In this document: piece by piece, positions 9,029 through 20,400 of the stretch
How positions within the stretch are numbered: position 1 is the first letter of the stretch
How the letters are laid out: the number at the start of each line of letters is the position of its first letter
NCBI RefSeq assembly: GCF_002727185.1
Contig: NZ_NIZW01000006.1
Coordinates: 124,001-188,000 of the forward strand
Source: Rhodopirellula bahusiensis
GTDB taxonomy: Bacteria > Planctomycetota > Planctomycetia > Pirellulales > Pirellulaceae
DNA length: 64,000 nucleotides
Direction of reading: 5' to 3'
Program-made: the position numbers and the translations under genes
The notes under the pieces: model-generated
What the model saw: only the letters and a program-made list of their open reading frames with translations
The model's database searches: none
Told to the model about the DNA's origin: nothing

Positions 9029-9521
9029 TGGCTTCCTCCTCTCGCAAAGCGGCTTCTTCTTCGGCCAATTCTTGCAGGCCCAACAAAGGATCAATCATCC
9101 AACGAGTCAGTGAGTAAGTTGCGAGGGCAGGACCACCGTCGGGGTCCAAGGCTTCCACGCTGACTCGGACGGCCAACATGCCTTCCATCGGAGCCGGAAC
9201 GACATCGACCTGAACTTGGAACATGGTCGTCGCATCGGTGTCCATCGCCTCAACGGGCGTCGCGGGAGATGCCGCGGGCGACATTCCGGTGGAAGCCGAA
9301 ACCAACAGCTCGGACATTTTGCTAGACGCGATCAACCGAGCCTGGCTGAGGTCACGCGCTTCGCGAGCGGCGTCCGTTCCCGTTCCGGCGATCTGAGCAA
9401 GAATGCCCAGCGACACACCTAGAATCGCGAGCGACAACATCATCTCGAGCAATGAGAATCCGCAACGAGATCCACTGCCAGATCGGCTTCGCAAATGGCA
9501 AACGACGACAGGTGAACTCAC
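9003..9521 (-). CDS. gspI: Type II secretion minor pseudopilin GspI-like
   Basis: A 172-residue prepilin-type protein with a GTG start at 9521 that overlaps the TGA of the gene before it (GTGA). The leader ends at Gly21, followed by FSLLEMMLSLAILGVSLGIL with Glu at +5. The following helix (AREARDLSQARLIASSKMSELLVS) matches the GspI pattern of a conserved helix before the beta-sheet. The C-terminus is Glu/Ala-rich (LQELAEEEAALREEEA). It nucleates the pseudopilus tip with GspJ and GspK in known systems. Its place between H-like and J-like genes supports the name. Confidence 0.84.
   Translation of the reverse strand: MSSPVVVCHLRSRSGSGSRCGFSLLEMMLSLAILGVSLGILAQIAGTGTDAAREARDLSQARLIASSKMSELLVSASTGMSPAASPATPVEAMDTDATTMFQVQVDVVPAPMEGMLAVRVSVEALDPDGGPALATYSLTRWMIDPLLGLQELAEEEAALREEEASAESASIE
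9035..9040 (-). promoter_or_regulatory. Shine-Dalgarno sequence that fixes the gspJ start
   Basis: AGGAGG on the minus strand, six bases before GTG 9028, inside the 3' end of gspI. Strong SD sequences are uncommon in this window, so this one decides between several possible starts. Confidence 0.8.
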
Positions 9522-10249
9522 GGTGACACCTCGACGCTGGTGTCACCCGTCAAACCACGCAGCAAAACGGCTGCCGAGCCAACCTCAATGTGACTGAGCG
9601 TGATTCGCGCGTTGCTCGTTTGGCCAGTGGGGTAGAAATAGATGGGTGGGAAATCCGAAGAGGCAGTCAAAACTACTTCGCCATCCGTGTCCGGCACCGT
9701 TGCCGTGGTCGATTCCGTCGCGTTGATCAGCAACGTCGCCGCTTCAGTGCTTCCCTGACCGCCAACCGGCGATGTAAGCACCGTGGTGATGGTCACTCCT
9801 TCAGGCATTTGAATGACTCTCGCGTCGGCTTCGACCGGTGTCACAGTGGAAGCGTCAAGTGTTTGTGAAGCTCCCGACAACAACGACGACTGAGAACCCG
9901 ATTGATCGGCGGCTTGCGTTCCGTCGGCGGCGGAACCCAGCGGAGAAACAATCCAAGCATTCGATTGGCTGGCACCTTCCGCGTCGACAAAGTTTGCCTC
10001 CGCCGGACGAAGAACCATCACTCGGCCATCGCGCATCGCACGCACCCGCAATCGAGTCATCTCAGCAGCAAGCTGGTCTGTCCCTCGAACCAATCGGCGA
10101 TCCGACAACAACGCACCAGCCGTCGGAATGACCACCGCCGCAATGGCAGCAAACACCGCCATCGCAAGCAACAGTTCCAACAAAGTGAAGGCCGTGTGTG
10201 AGACGGCCCCGGTGCGCGAACGGATCTTTGCGCGAGGCGAATGCGTCAT
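9518..10249 (-). CDS. gspH: Type II secretion pseudopilin GspH-like
   Basis: A 243-residue prepilin-type protein. The cleavage motif is TAFTLLELLLAMAVFAAIAAVV: residue -1 is Ala20, not the near-invariant Gly, while Phe +1 and Glu +5 are normal. After the helix, RRLVRGTDQLAAEMTRLRVRAMRDGRVMVL is characteristic of GspH/FimT proteins. The rest is a beta-rich domain with low-complexity Ser/Thr insertions around residues 90-120. It starts 5 bases after the gspG stop. The missing Gly could weaken processing by the prepilin peptidase GspO/PilD. Confidence 0.83.
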   Translation of the reverse strand: MTHSPRAKIRSRTGAVSHTAFTLLELLLAMAVFAAIAAVVIPTAGALLSDRRLVRGTDQLAAEMTRLRVRAMRDGRVMVLRPAEANFVDAEGASQSNAWIVSPLGSAADGTQAADQSGSQSSLLSGASQTLDASTVTPVEADARVIQMPEGVTITTVLTSPVGGQGSTEAATLLINATESTTATVPDTDGEVVLTASSDFPPIYFYPTGQTSNARITLSHIEVGSAAVLLRGLTGDTSVEVSP

Positions 10250-10254
10250 CGCGA

Positions 10255-10746
10255 TCAGCCTGAGATGATGATGTCATCATCCGTGTTGACTTGTCCGTCA
10301 ATTCCGCCACTGCGGATTTCGAACGTGTTTCCGTTCACGCTGTAAGTCAACGCATTGCCCCAGGCATCCGCCGGGATTTCGGTGATGATGGGAGCGACCC
10401 ACTTGGCCTTTTTGGCCGAGTCACTTGGCCCATCGCGAAGCTGCTCCAACGTTTCGGGAAGCGAGTTCATCCGGATTTGATACATCTGGATGTTGCTTTT
10501 GAGCGAGTTGAGCTGGGTCGTCGTCGCGTTGGCGTTCGCCTCGGCTTGGGCACCGGTGATGTTGACCAGCACGATCCCGCCGATCACGACCAGAATCGAA
10601 AGCACCAACAACAGTTCCAACAACGTGAAGCCGGCACGAGCGGCGGTCACACTGGAACGAGTGCGAGGGGAAGTCAAAGTCGCTCGCTGGCGACGGGCTC
10701 GGTGAGCCACACAGTGGTGATCAGTGAGCATCATGGATCGGGACAT
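10255..10746 (-). CDS. gspG: Type II secretion major pseudopilin GspG
   Basis: The major pseudopilin subunit, 163 residues if started at ATG 10746; ATG 10734 and 10731 are alternatives and none has a clear SD. A long basic leader ends at Gly39, then FTLLELLLVLSILVVIGGIV with Glu +5. The body has GspG landmarks: NATTTQLNSLKSNIQMYQIRMNSLPETLEQL, then DAWGNALTYSVNGNTFEIRS and an Asp-rich calcium-loop-like end (DGQVNTDDDIIIS). It is the first gene of the visible G-H-I-J-K-L-M operon. The frame extends upstream to 10956, but that extension shows no family similarity. A leader of 35-39 residues is long for a prepilin. Confidence 0.88.
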   Translation of the reverse strand: MSRSMMLTDHHCVAHRARRQRATLTSPRTRSSVTAARAGFTLLELLLVLSILVVIGGIVLVNITGAQAEANANATTTQLNSLKSNIQMYQIRMNSLPETLEQLRDGPSDSAKKAKWVAPIITEIPADAWGNALTYSVNGNTFEIRSGGIDGQVNTDDDIIISG

Positions 10747-11481
10747 TCTGCAAAGGTGGGATGGATAGGAAGGATTCCCGCCCGGCTGATCGGCTGGCAC
10801 ATTGGCCGCCCGAGGGCGAGGGGATTCTTCCAAGCGTACATTGAAATGAACCCCAAGCCAGCCCTGAAGTTTCGTGGATCCGGCCAGGTTGGACGATTTG
10901 CAACCGCCGCCCCAATTCGCACCATCAGCACACAGCCCGTTGCGAGTTCGTTTCAAGCCGGTTCATTTTGGTCCCAGTGGAGGTCGCACGATGCCGATTG
11001 GCCCCACCTCCGGTTCGACGCGAAGGACGAAAAACGCGGCATCTTCGATACTACAAAGAGTCGCTCCTTTGCAGTCGTTTTCCAGAGTTCAAACCGCGTC
11101 GAATTTCACAAAAAACGAGGCGTCGGCATCCCACCAATCCGGTACCCAGGAGCATCCCCTGATCTGGCCCGTGATGGATTGGCACTCGGCATTGGACTCT
11201 ATTTGGGCGGTTCGGCGAGTCCTTTTGGGGGCTTTCGGCCGTTTGGTTTGCAACGGTTGGGACGACAAATTGATCGAATTTCTGAGCAGTTTCTCGCCGC
11301 CGAGTTGACAATCCAATTATCTTCAGACGTCCGGCAGGCCCCCACTGCGCTCCGATAACGACCATGATCGGGGTACAAGAATCTGCTCAGAACGACATTT
11401 TCATTCTTTTCTATTGATTATTTCGATTCGCTTCGCTGTCACGGTGACCGTGGCTGGATCCCTTCATCCTTTGAGTTTCTC
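10747..11481. other. Divergent intergenic region between the T2SS operon and the giant gene
   Basis: About 735 bases without a supportable gene. It must hold the promoters for gspG (minus) and the giant gene (plus). The 3' third (about 11370-11440) is AT-rich compared with its surroundings (TTTTCATTCTTTTCTATTGA), which would suit a promoter, followed by the palindrome at 11440-11452. Open frames crossing it (for example 11051-11365 minus) have no recognisable motif and look like chance frames. Confidence 0.6.
11440..11452. promoter_or_regulatory. Perfect 13-base palindrome upstream of the giant gene
   Basis: CACGGT-G-ACCGTG, a perfect 6+1+6 inverted repeat ending 29 bases before the ATG at 11482, just past the AT-rich stretch. 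It could be an operator for a dimeric regulator or a short 5'-UTR hairpin. The function is inferred from position and symmetry only. Confidence 0.35.
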
Positions 11482-14400
11482 ATGACGCTTCGACGCTTTC
11501 AGACTTTGTTGGGCAACGCTGTTTCAGACGCCTCCTCGCCATCGGATGGACGAGCGAAGGGCCGCCAGCACTCCAAATCCCGCCGAGCCCGAAACGAGCG
11601 ACGAAGCAAATGGCAGACCGCTGACCGCCGCCTGAACCACGAAACCCTCGAAAAACGAGAACTACTCGCCGCGGAGTTGGGCCTGATCGCTCATCCGGTA
11701 TTCGCTCCTGGCACACCGAGCGAAACCATTGAGCAGTGGCATGAGGAGCACGGCGACAACCATGCCGCGATCACATCTGGCACAAAATTGCCAGGTTTTC
11801 AGTTTGGCCCTCAGCTTCAACCCATCCTTTTCAATCCAACGGACCCATTGCGTTGGCGCACCTCGGCACTGAATCCAAACGGGGCACCCAACTTAGGCGA
11901 CCCCATCACGCTGACCTGGAGCATCGTTCCCGATGGAACGCCGATGCTGGACCCCAACACGGGGAACACAACCGGCAACAGTGAACTGGTCTCGTTCCTT
12001 GACGGCGTCTACGGAAGCGGAGCGACCAACGAAATCACCGAGAAGCCCTGGTTCAATATCTTTGCCAACGTGTATGACGTTTGGTCACAGGGAACCGGGC
12101 TGAATTTTGTTTACGAAGACGACGACGATCAATCACCATGGGCAGGGGCGGCGAGCATCGGCGAAGCTGACGTGCGGGCCGATTTGCGGATTGCTGGCGC
12201 AGCGATCGACGGGAACTACAACGTTCTCGCCGCGAACTACCCACCGTATGGCTTCGGATCCAACGGGCTCGATGGTGACATGATCATCGACACTTCCGAC
12301 AGCTACTACTCGGACACAGCCAACTCTGCTTTCGATCTCAACATCGAATTGACAAACATTCTCGCTCACGAGATCGGCCACGGTCTGGGATTGGCTCACG
12401 TGATGCCAACCAATGGCACCAAACTGATGGAACCATTCATCAGTGCAAACTACTACGGTCCGCAAGAAGATGACATCTTCAACATCAATATGTTGTATGG
12501 CGACGCAATGGAGCCAAACGACTCCATCGCCAGTGCGGTCCATTTGGGGGTGCTTGACCTTGCTGCCCAGACCATCACCGATGTGTCGATTGACAGTCCC
12601 AACTCCGACGTGGATGTATTCGCATTCACACTGAACAACCCTACCGAAATCGATCTGGTTGTCACTCCAGTCGGAACGTCTTACGAGGAAGGCGAACAAG
12701 GTGGTGATCCTCCAGTCAGTGTTGACCGTCAGCGTCAGCAAGACTTGCAGTTCCGCTTGCTGGACGGAAATGGCAATGAAATTTCATTGTCGAACGACAA
12801 CACCTTGGGCAACGCAGAATTCCGCGCCAACGTTCAGTTGGCAGAAGGCTCTTATGCAATCGAAGTTTCGGCGTACTCGGGAACTGATTCGCAAGCCTAT
12901 CGGATGTCGGTGGGCAATTCGGCTCGAGTGTTGGTAGGACCAACCTTGCTCGCCATTCGCCCTGACGATTCGGGACTGCTCCAGAACGGCGACACCCTTG
13001 AGACCGCCCCCAACGAATTCAACCTGTTCTTCAACGGCGGGGCGGACCTAGACGAAGCCACGATCAACGCAGACACAGTCAAATTGGTTCGCGCTGGCGA
13101 AGACGGAATCTTTGGCCCCAACCCAGCCAACCTGGACGTCAACGGAAACCCAATCGACGACGATATCCAAGTCGAATTGGGATACGTTGGACTGCTGGAA
13201 TCGGGAAGCATCGAAGCCAGCAACCTGCAGCAGATCGTCTTGCGTCCAGCCAGCAGTGCAGCTCACAACGCGTTCGATCCGTCGTTTGGTTTCCCGGATG
13301 ACCTCTATAAAATCGTTCTGGTCGGCGAAGGCAACTCGCCTCTGCAAAGCCGCGCCGGAATTCCGTTTGACGGCGGCAACAACTTTGAAACAGCCTTTCG
13401 GCTCAACCGCGGGTCCCAGGTTGTCGCGGTCGTCCCCCAACCGATCGTTCGCTCAAACGCGACCCAAGCCAACCCCAAGGGCGTTCTCACACAACAATCT
13501 GATACCGTCGTCGTTCACTTCGACGGACAGTTGCTGGACGTTGGTGACGCAGAAAACCCCGCGTTTTATCGCCTAGTCGATACCCGCGCTACCGCGGACA
13601 AGTCGGACGACCAGCTTGCACCCTTGCAACCCAATCTGGCAACGTATGACGTGGCGGTCGGAACGGTCACGCTCCTGTTTTCCTCTCCCATCCCAGAGGG
13701 CAACTACCGCCTGGACATCGGGGAAGCAGGAACACCGGTTGGTGGATCACCTATCGTTCCAAGCTCAGCACTCACCAGCGACGATGACAACTCGACTCTC
13801 CTGACAGCCAGCGATCTGACTGGAACACCAGCGAGCCCCGTGACACTGGATGCATCTGGGGTCCGAATTTCCTCACAAATCCAGGTCCAATCTGTTCCGC
13901 TTGCTCAACGAGTTGGCAGCGAAGATGAACCAGGGCACCGTGAGATTCAGCGTGAACCACATGTCGGAAACAACGAAGGAGTCGGCCTGGAGCTTCCTTC
14001 GGCAATCAGCATTGTTCGCTATTACTTCCCCAGCACGCTGGGAACGGATACCAACGGACAAGACTACATCAACCTGATCACCGAAAAAGAAAAAGAGATT
14101 GTCCGCACTCTCTTTGATATTTACGCCAGTCTTTCAGGGTTTGAGTTCGTTGAAACATCTGAGACCACACCCGGTGCAGATCAACTGATGATTGGAAAGG
14201 GAGACTTCCGGGCAGTCTCCCCAGGACTCGGTCCAAACGATGGGGTTGCAGGCCTTGCCAACAACACCTTCGCGATTTTGAACGGCTCCATCTACAACCA
14301 ATCCAACCGATTCTTTGGCGATGGTTTCACAGAAACCATGATGCACGAGATTGGTCACTCCTTGGGCCTGAACCACTCTTATGACATCCCATCCGTTCAA

Positions 14401-17400
14401 GGCGCTGCCGTGCCAAACGACGTGTTGCCGGGTGATCATGATATCGTTCACCTGCAGCGGGTTTCCGCTCCCAATGCAACTGACATCGATCTTTACAAGT
14501 TTGCTGTTGGCGAGACAGGCAAATTCACTGCGGAAACCTTCGCCGAACGATTGTCGACTCCAAGCGGCCTGAGCACGGTCCTGACATTGTTCGCAGTCAA
14601 TGACGATGGAACGCTTGAAATCGTTGCTCGCAATGACCGCTACTTTGGCAACGACTCGTTCCTGAATGTGGAATTGGATGCAGGAACCTACCTGATCGGA
14701 GTCAGCAGCACCGACAACGAAGAATACAACCCGCTGGTCCCTGACTCTGGTTTTGGTGGAACAACGGACGGCTTGTATGAACTGGAATTGAAATTCCACG
14801 GGGAATCGGCATCGGTACTTCGAGATGTGGACGGCACTCCGATCGATGGTGATCGTGATGGAACGCCGGGTGGCGTGTTCTCCTTCTACTTCCAAGCCAG
14901 CGATGCCGACACCACTGTGTTCGTCGATCGGTTGAATGACCCGAACGCGGCAGCACTGGATGGCTCAGGCACTCTTGGAGACGCATTCGACAACATCGGC
15001 CAGGCGCTCCAGCGGGCAGGAGAACGACTTGTGTTCCCGACGGTGGGACTCGATACGCTAGACGCCACCGATACGTTTGAGGTCATTCAAACGATTGGTG
15101 GCACACCCGTGACCGAAAGCTTTGACTTCGGCCCTGGTGGAATCACCCTTGCCCCCGGTGGATCACCAGAGGATGCGGCCACTGCAGCTGCAAACGCGAT
15201 CAACTCCGTCCTTCCTGGCGTTGCGACCGTGGTCGGCCGAACCGTTGAATTGACCGGGATCGATCGTCTGGACCTGTCGGGATCGGACACGCTTCTGAAC
15301 ACTCCCAACCTGGTTCGGATCATCGGAAATGACGCCGACGGCGACCCGTCGACCACCGCGGATATCAAGCCCTATCTGATTGGGACGGCGACCAGCGGCG
15401 CAGCACTACGGGACGGGGCCGACTTCCGTGTCCCACAGGGCGTCACCGCGATGATCGACGCGGGTGCGTTGATCAAAATGCGCAAAGCCAATCTTGATGT
15501 TGGCTCTTCGTCGATTGACATCGATCGATCTGCCTCTGCCTTGCAGGTCCTGGGAACCCCCGACACACCGGTCTGGTTGCGATCCTATTTCGACAGCACA
15601 TTTGGTGGCAATTCAACGGGTTCTTCGGCAGCCAATCCACCGGCAGCAGGTGACTTTGGCGGCATCGTTCTGCGTGATGATTCCGATTTGGAATCCTCGG
15701 GAATGTTCCTGAACTACATCTCGCACTCTGACATTCGTCATGGTGGGGGCAAGGTATTCGTCGATTCTGCGGAGGCTTCCTTCAGCCCGATTCACATCAT
15801 CGACGCTCGGCCGACCATTGCGTTCAACCAAATCACCGACAGCAACAGTGCGGCGGTCTCAGCCAGCCCTGATAGTTTCGATGAATCAAATGGCCGCATC
15901 GGCCCTGAAATCGTCGGCAACTACCTGTCCGGCAATACGATCAATGGTTTGTTCATTCGAATTGAAACACAGGATGGCGAAGTCGTCACGAAGCTGACCA
16001 CACCAGGCCGCTTCAATGACACGGATATCGCACACGTGTTGACCGAAAATCTCGTGATCGCTGGCAACGTGGGTGGGCGTTATCTCGACAAAGTCACCGG
16101 CGAATTGACCGCTCGCGATTCCGGGCGTTTGCTGGTCGATCCAGGCATCGTGATCAAATCCTCGGGATCACGAATCGAAGCCGAGGCGGGAGGCTCAGCC
16201 CTCATCGCCGAAGGCACCCAGAATCGCCCTGTCATTTTCACGTCCATCAATGACGATCGATATGGCGGGAGCGGTGTCTATGACACGACGAACACGCCCA
16301 ATTCAGCAGGACAAGCAGGCGACTGGGGTGGCTTCTACTTTGGATACACCAGTTCTGGCAGCATTGACAACGCCATCATTTCCTACGGCGGTGGCGACTC
16401 GTCCATCGAAGGTGGATCCGCCAATTTCAATGTGATTGAAATTCATCAAGCGGAGGTCCGAATCACAAACTCGCTGATCAGTGACAACGCAGACGGAAAT
16501 GCGACCGGCGTTCGAAACGGCCGTGGCGCCAACGACGCTGCCACGATCTACGTTCGCGGTGCTCAGCCCATCATCATTGGCAACGAGATCGTCGATAACG
16601 CCGGCCCCGCAATCAACATCAATGCCAACTCGCTGCAGTTCTCCAACCAACCTGACTACGGGCGGAGCACCGGAAACCTGGACGTGTTCGCGGAATTTGA
16701 TGACAACGTCGGTCCTTTGGTTCGACTGAACCAGTTCGAAAACAACGGCATCAACGGAATGTTGGTGCGGGGCGAAGTCCTTACAACCGAGTCGATCTGG
16801 GACGACACCGACATCGTTCATGTCCTGCAAAACGAAATCACGGTGGGCAACCATCATTCCAACAGTGGGCTGACGCTGCGAAGCAGCGGCAGCGATTCGT
16901 TGGTTGTCAAGTTGTCAGGCAACAACGCTGGCTTCACGGCCACCGGCACACCTGCCGAAATCATTGACCGAATCGGGGGCACCGTGACCGTTTCCGGTTC
17001 ACCTGGCTTCCCCGTGATCTTGACCAGCCTGCAAGACGATTCGGTGGGTGCTGGCTTCACACCGAATGGTGCGTTCTTGTACGACACCGGAAACGATGGT
17101 CAGACAGGGGGGCAAAAGGGTGATTGGCGTGGTTTTGAGTTCGACGAATTCAGCAACGATCGAAATGTCGCCGTCGTTCGCGAACGCGAGACGCCCCTTA
17201 CGGCAGGCAAGGACGAAAATGCCTTCCCAGGTGTCGCCCAGTTCGTGGGCACGTTGGCCCCGGATCAGAAAAGCGGAGACGAGAATCGACGCCTCGGTTT
17301 TGAAGTCCAAGGGTTCATTAGCCCTGACTCTCCAAATGATCTGGACGTCTACAGTTTCGAGGGAACGGCGGGCACGCCGGTTTGGCTGGATATCGACCGA

Positions 17401-20400
17401 ACCGACACTTCTCTCGACACAGTCATTGAAGTTTTGAATGCGAATGGAACAGTCATCGCGCGTTCCCTTCGTTCCACCGACACCAATCTGCCCGGCACGC
17501 TGAATGCGTTGCCGCTGGAACAGAACCCGCTGCTGGGTGGTGATTTCAACTCGGAGAACTTCCGAGACGCCGGAATGCACTTTGTATTGCCAGGAACCCC
17601 GGACACCGTGGGGCGATACTTTGTGCGGATTCGTTCTCTCGGATCAACGCCGACATCTCTGGATGGAGTCAGCAGTGGCCAATACCACCTGCAAATCCGA
17701 TTGCAACAAGTCGATGAGTACCCTGGCAGTACGATTCAGTACGCCGACATGCGATACGCCACCACAGCCATCGACGTCAGTGGATTGCCTGCTCGCAGTC
17801 ACATCCTTGGTGAAGCGGGCGAAGTCCAGGCAGCGCCGAACAACACCTTCGCGCAGGCTCAACCGTTGCAAAGTCTGTTGCAAAGCGATATGGCAGCGAT
17901 CTCGATCTCAGGCAACCTGGGGACCGAGCAAGGCGTGACCAATCGCGACCTGGACGTCGACTGGTATCGCTTTGACGCGACTCAAACGGGCATCCAAGTG
18001 ATCAGCGGCGTCAACGACTCTGCCGGCACCGTGGCTGTCGTCTTTGACATGGACTACGCCGACAAGGCGAACCGTGGTGACACGACGCTCGCTGTTTATG
18101 ACGGCAATGGCCAGTTGATCTTCGTCGGTCGAGACTCCAACATCGCTGACGATCAGCCGGACACGATTGACTCGGACCCAGACATTGACGATCTGTCGCG
18201 TGGATCGCTCGGCACCAAGGACGGCTACATCGGCCCCGTCCATTTGACCACCGGTGGCGAGTACTACATCGCGATCATGGGCAACGGCGTCACACCAAGC
18301 GCCTTGATGGGACAATATGACAACCTCGGTCACTTCCTTCAGGACGACGATGGAGACGGAGTCGCGGATAGCGCGGTTCAATCCGAGTCGGGTGAGATTT
18401 TTGTCCCCGAAGGAAATGCGGACAACCGCTACGTTCGTCTGGAACCAATCAATTCCGTTGACCGAGTGGTGGAAGATCGCATTGGATTTTCTGGGTACAA
18501 CACGATCCCACTGGATCCATTTTTCCCAAATGGCATCAACATCCAACCACAAACGTCGATCTTCAACATCGACACGGCAGCGGATGTCGAATCCCACTTG
18601 CCAGCATTCACGCTCGAGAACGTGCCGCTGTACGTTGCCACTGACCGCCCGTTGCCCAATGCGGACGATCAACTCTACATCGCGGACGCCTACAACGGTG
18701 GGACGTACACACGGCCGGTGTCACCGAACAACTGGTCTGCCAACAACAATGACATCCAAGACATCACCATCCGCAGCGATGGCCGGATGTTCGGGTACCA
18801 ACGCCAGACCAACGTCGCTGACTCGGTCGGCCAATTGGTCGAGATCGATCCTGCGACCGGCGCGCTGACGGTCGTCAGCCAGGACAACATTCCGGGCGAG
18901 ACGCCGACGATCAACGCTCGGAATCTCAATGCAAATTTGACCGCCCCGGGCAATCGTTCCACCCTCAACGACCCTCGCCTGGAAGAATTCACCAACTCGG
19001 ATGAAGTCGATGCGTTGACATTTGAACGCACCGGCAACATCACCAGCGATCCAAGCTACGACCTCTACTATGTGGTTCGAGAATCAGACGCATCGTCGAA
19101 GCTTTATCGAGCCACTTCGGACGGGGACGCTTCCCCGGTTGCCGCCGCTGCGTCCGGTCCCAACACAGGCGCAAACGTCAAGTACGGCGTCATGGGCAAC
19201 ATCAATCTGCCAGGAGCGACCTATGCGACCGCGAATTTCCAGGTGTTCACCAACGGAAACAACGTCGCCCGGACCAACATTCGGATTCAATCCAATCAGC
19301 CTGGTGTGGACGGAGATTTCACGGTCAGCATCAGCCGTCCCAACAATGGCAACCAAGCCGGAATCGGCAACGTCAGTGTGGCAGGACGCACGATTACTGT
19401 GATCATCGGCACCGATGCCAACGGAACGGGAGGGCCAAGTGCGGCCGCGATCGTGAATGCAATCAACAACGATGCTGACGCTCGACAGATTGTGACCGCT
19501 TCCATCTATGGTGGAAACGCAAACAACAACGGGGATGGGAACGACGGCACAGCAGCGAATAACGTTGGCGCATTGAACTACACCGCCGGTACCGGGACAG
19601 CATTGGCGGGTCGCGTCACTGGGATTAGCTTCGACGATCCAGTCGAACCCACTCAGATGTACGGCGTCACCAATGCTGGTGAAATCATTGCCATCGACAA
19701 GAACTCGGGGGACGCCACCCTTCTGAACACCGTTATCGGAGCCGACTTCAGCGCTCTCGCACTCGGTCCTCAGTCGGTCGAGAACGGTGCGTATGCTGAC
19801 ATGCTGTTCGCAACCACGACCGGTGGTCGCTTGTACGCGTTTGACTTCAATGGCATCTTGCAAAACATCTTCGCGGGTGGAACAGATTCCGTTGTCTTCA
19901 ACGACATCGCACCTGCCAACGGTGACAACCCGGTCGGACTCGCGTTCAGCCCGTTGGATCTGAACCTTTGGCACCCCACCACTCGGCGCGCCAATGATGT
20001 CGGACACGGGATCAATGAAGCGCCCGACGGATCTCGGACGCCTGGCGACATTGATCAGACGTATGGCGAAGCCGGAGCCGTCGGTGGGGACCGGGAGTTC
20101 TCCCAAGCCAGCGGTGGTGCGAGTTTCTACTTCGGACTCGAAGAGTGGATTGCGCCCAACGATTTCGACAACACGACCCAGGGATACATCACCTACGATG
20201 GCCAGGAAAATGCCCAATTCGGGCTTTCCGAGAAACTGCATCGCGACCTGACCTCCAACCCTGCGGTCGTCAACACCTACGCATTGGCAGGCGGTGCCCA
20301 AGGCCAATTGGTTTCCAATTCGTTTAACCTCGATGGATCGGTGGCGGAAGACCGACCCACGCTTTATGTCAACTACTTCCTCGAAACAGAAAACCACCCG

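Noticed and set aside
10291-11365. Frames crossing the gspG/giant-gene intergenic region on both strands
   Set aside because: They overlap gspG antisense or have no recognisable similarity; the region is better explained as a divergent promoter.
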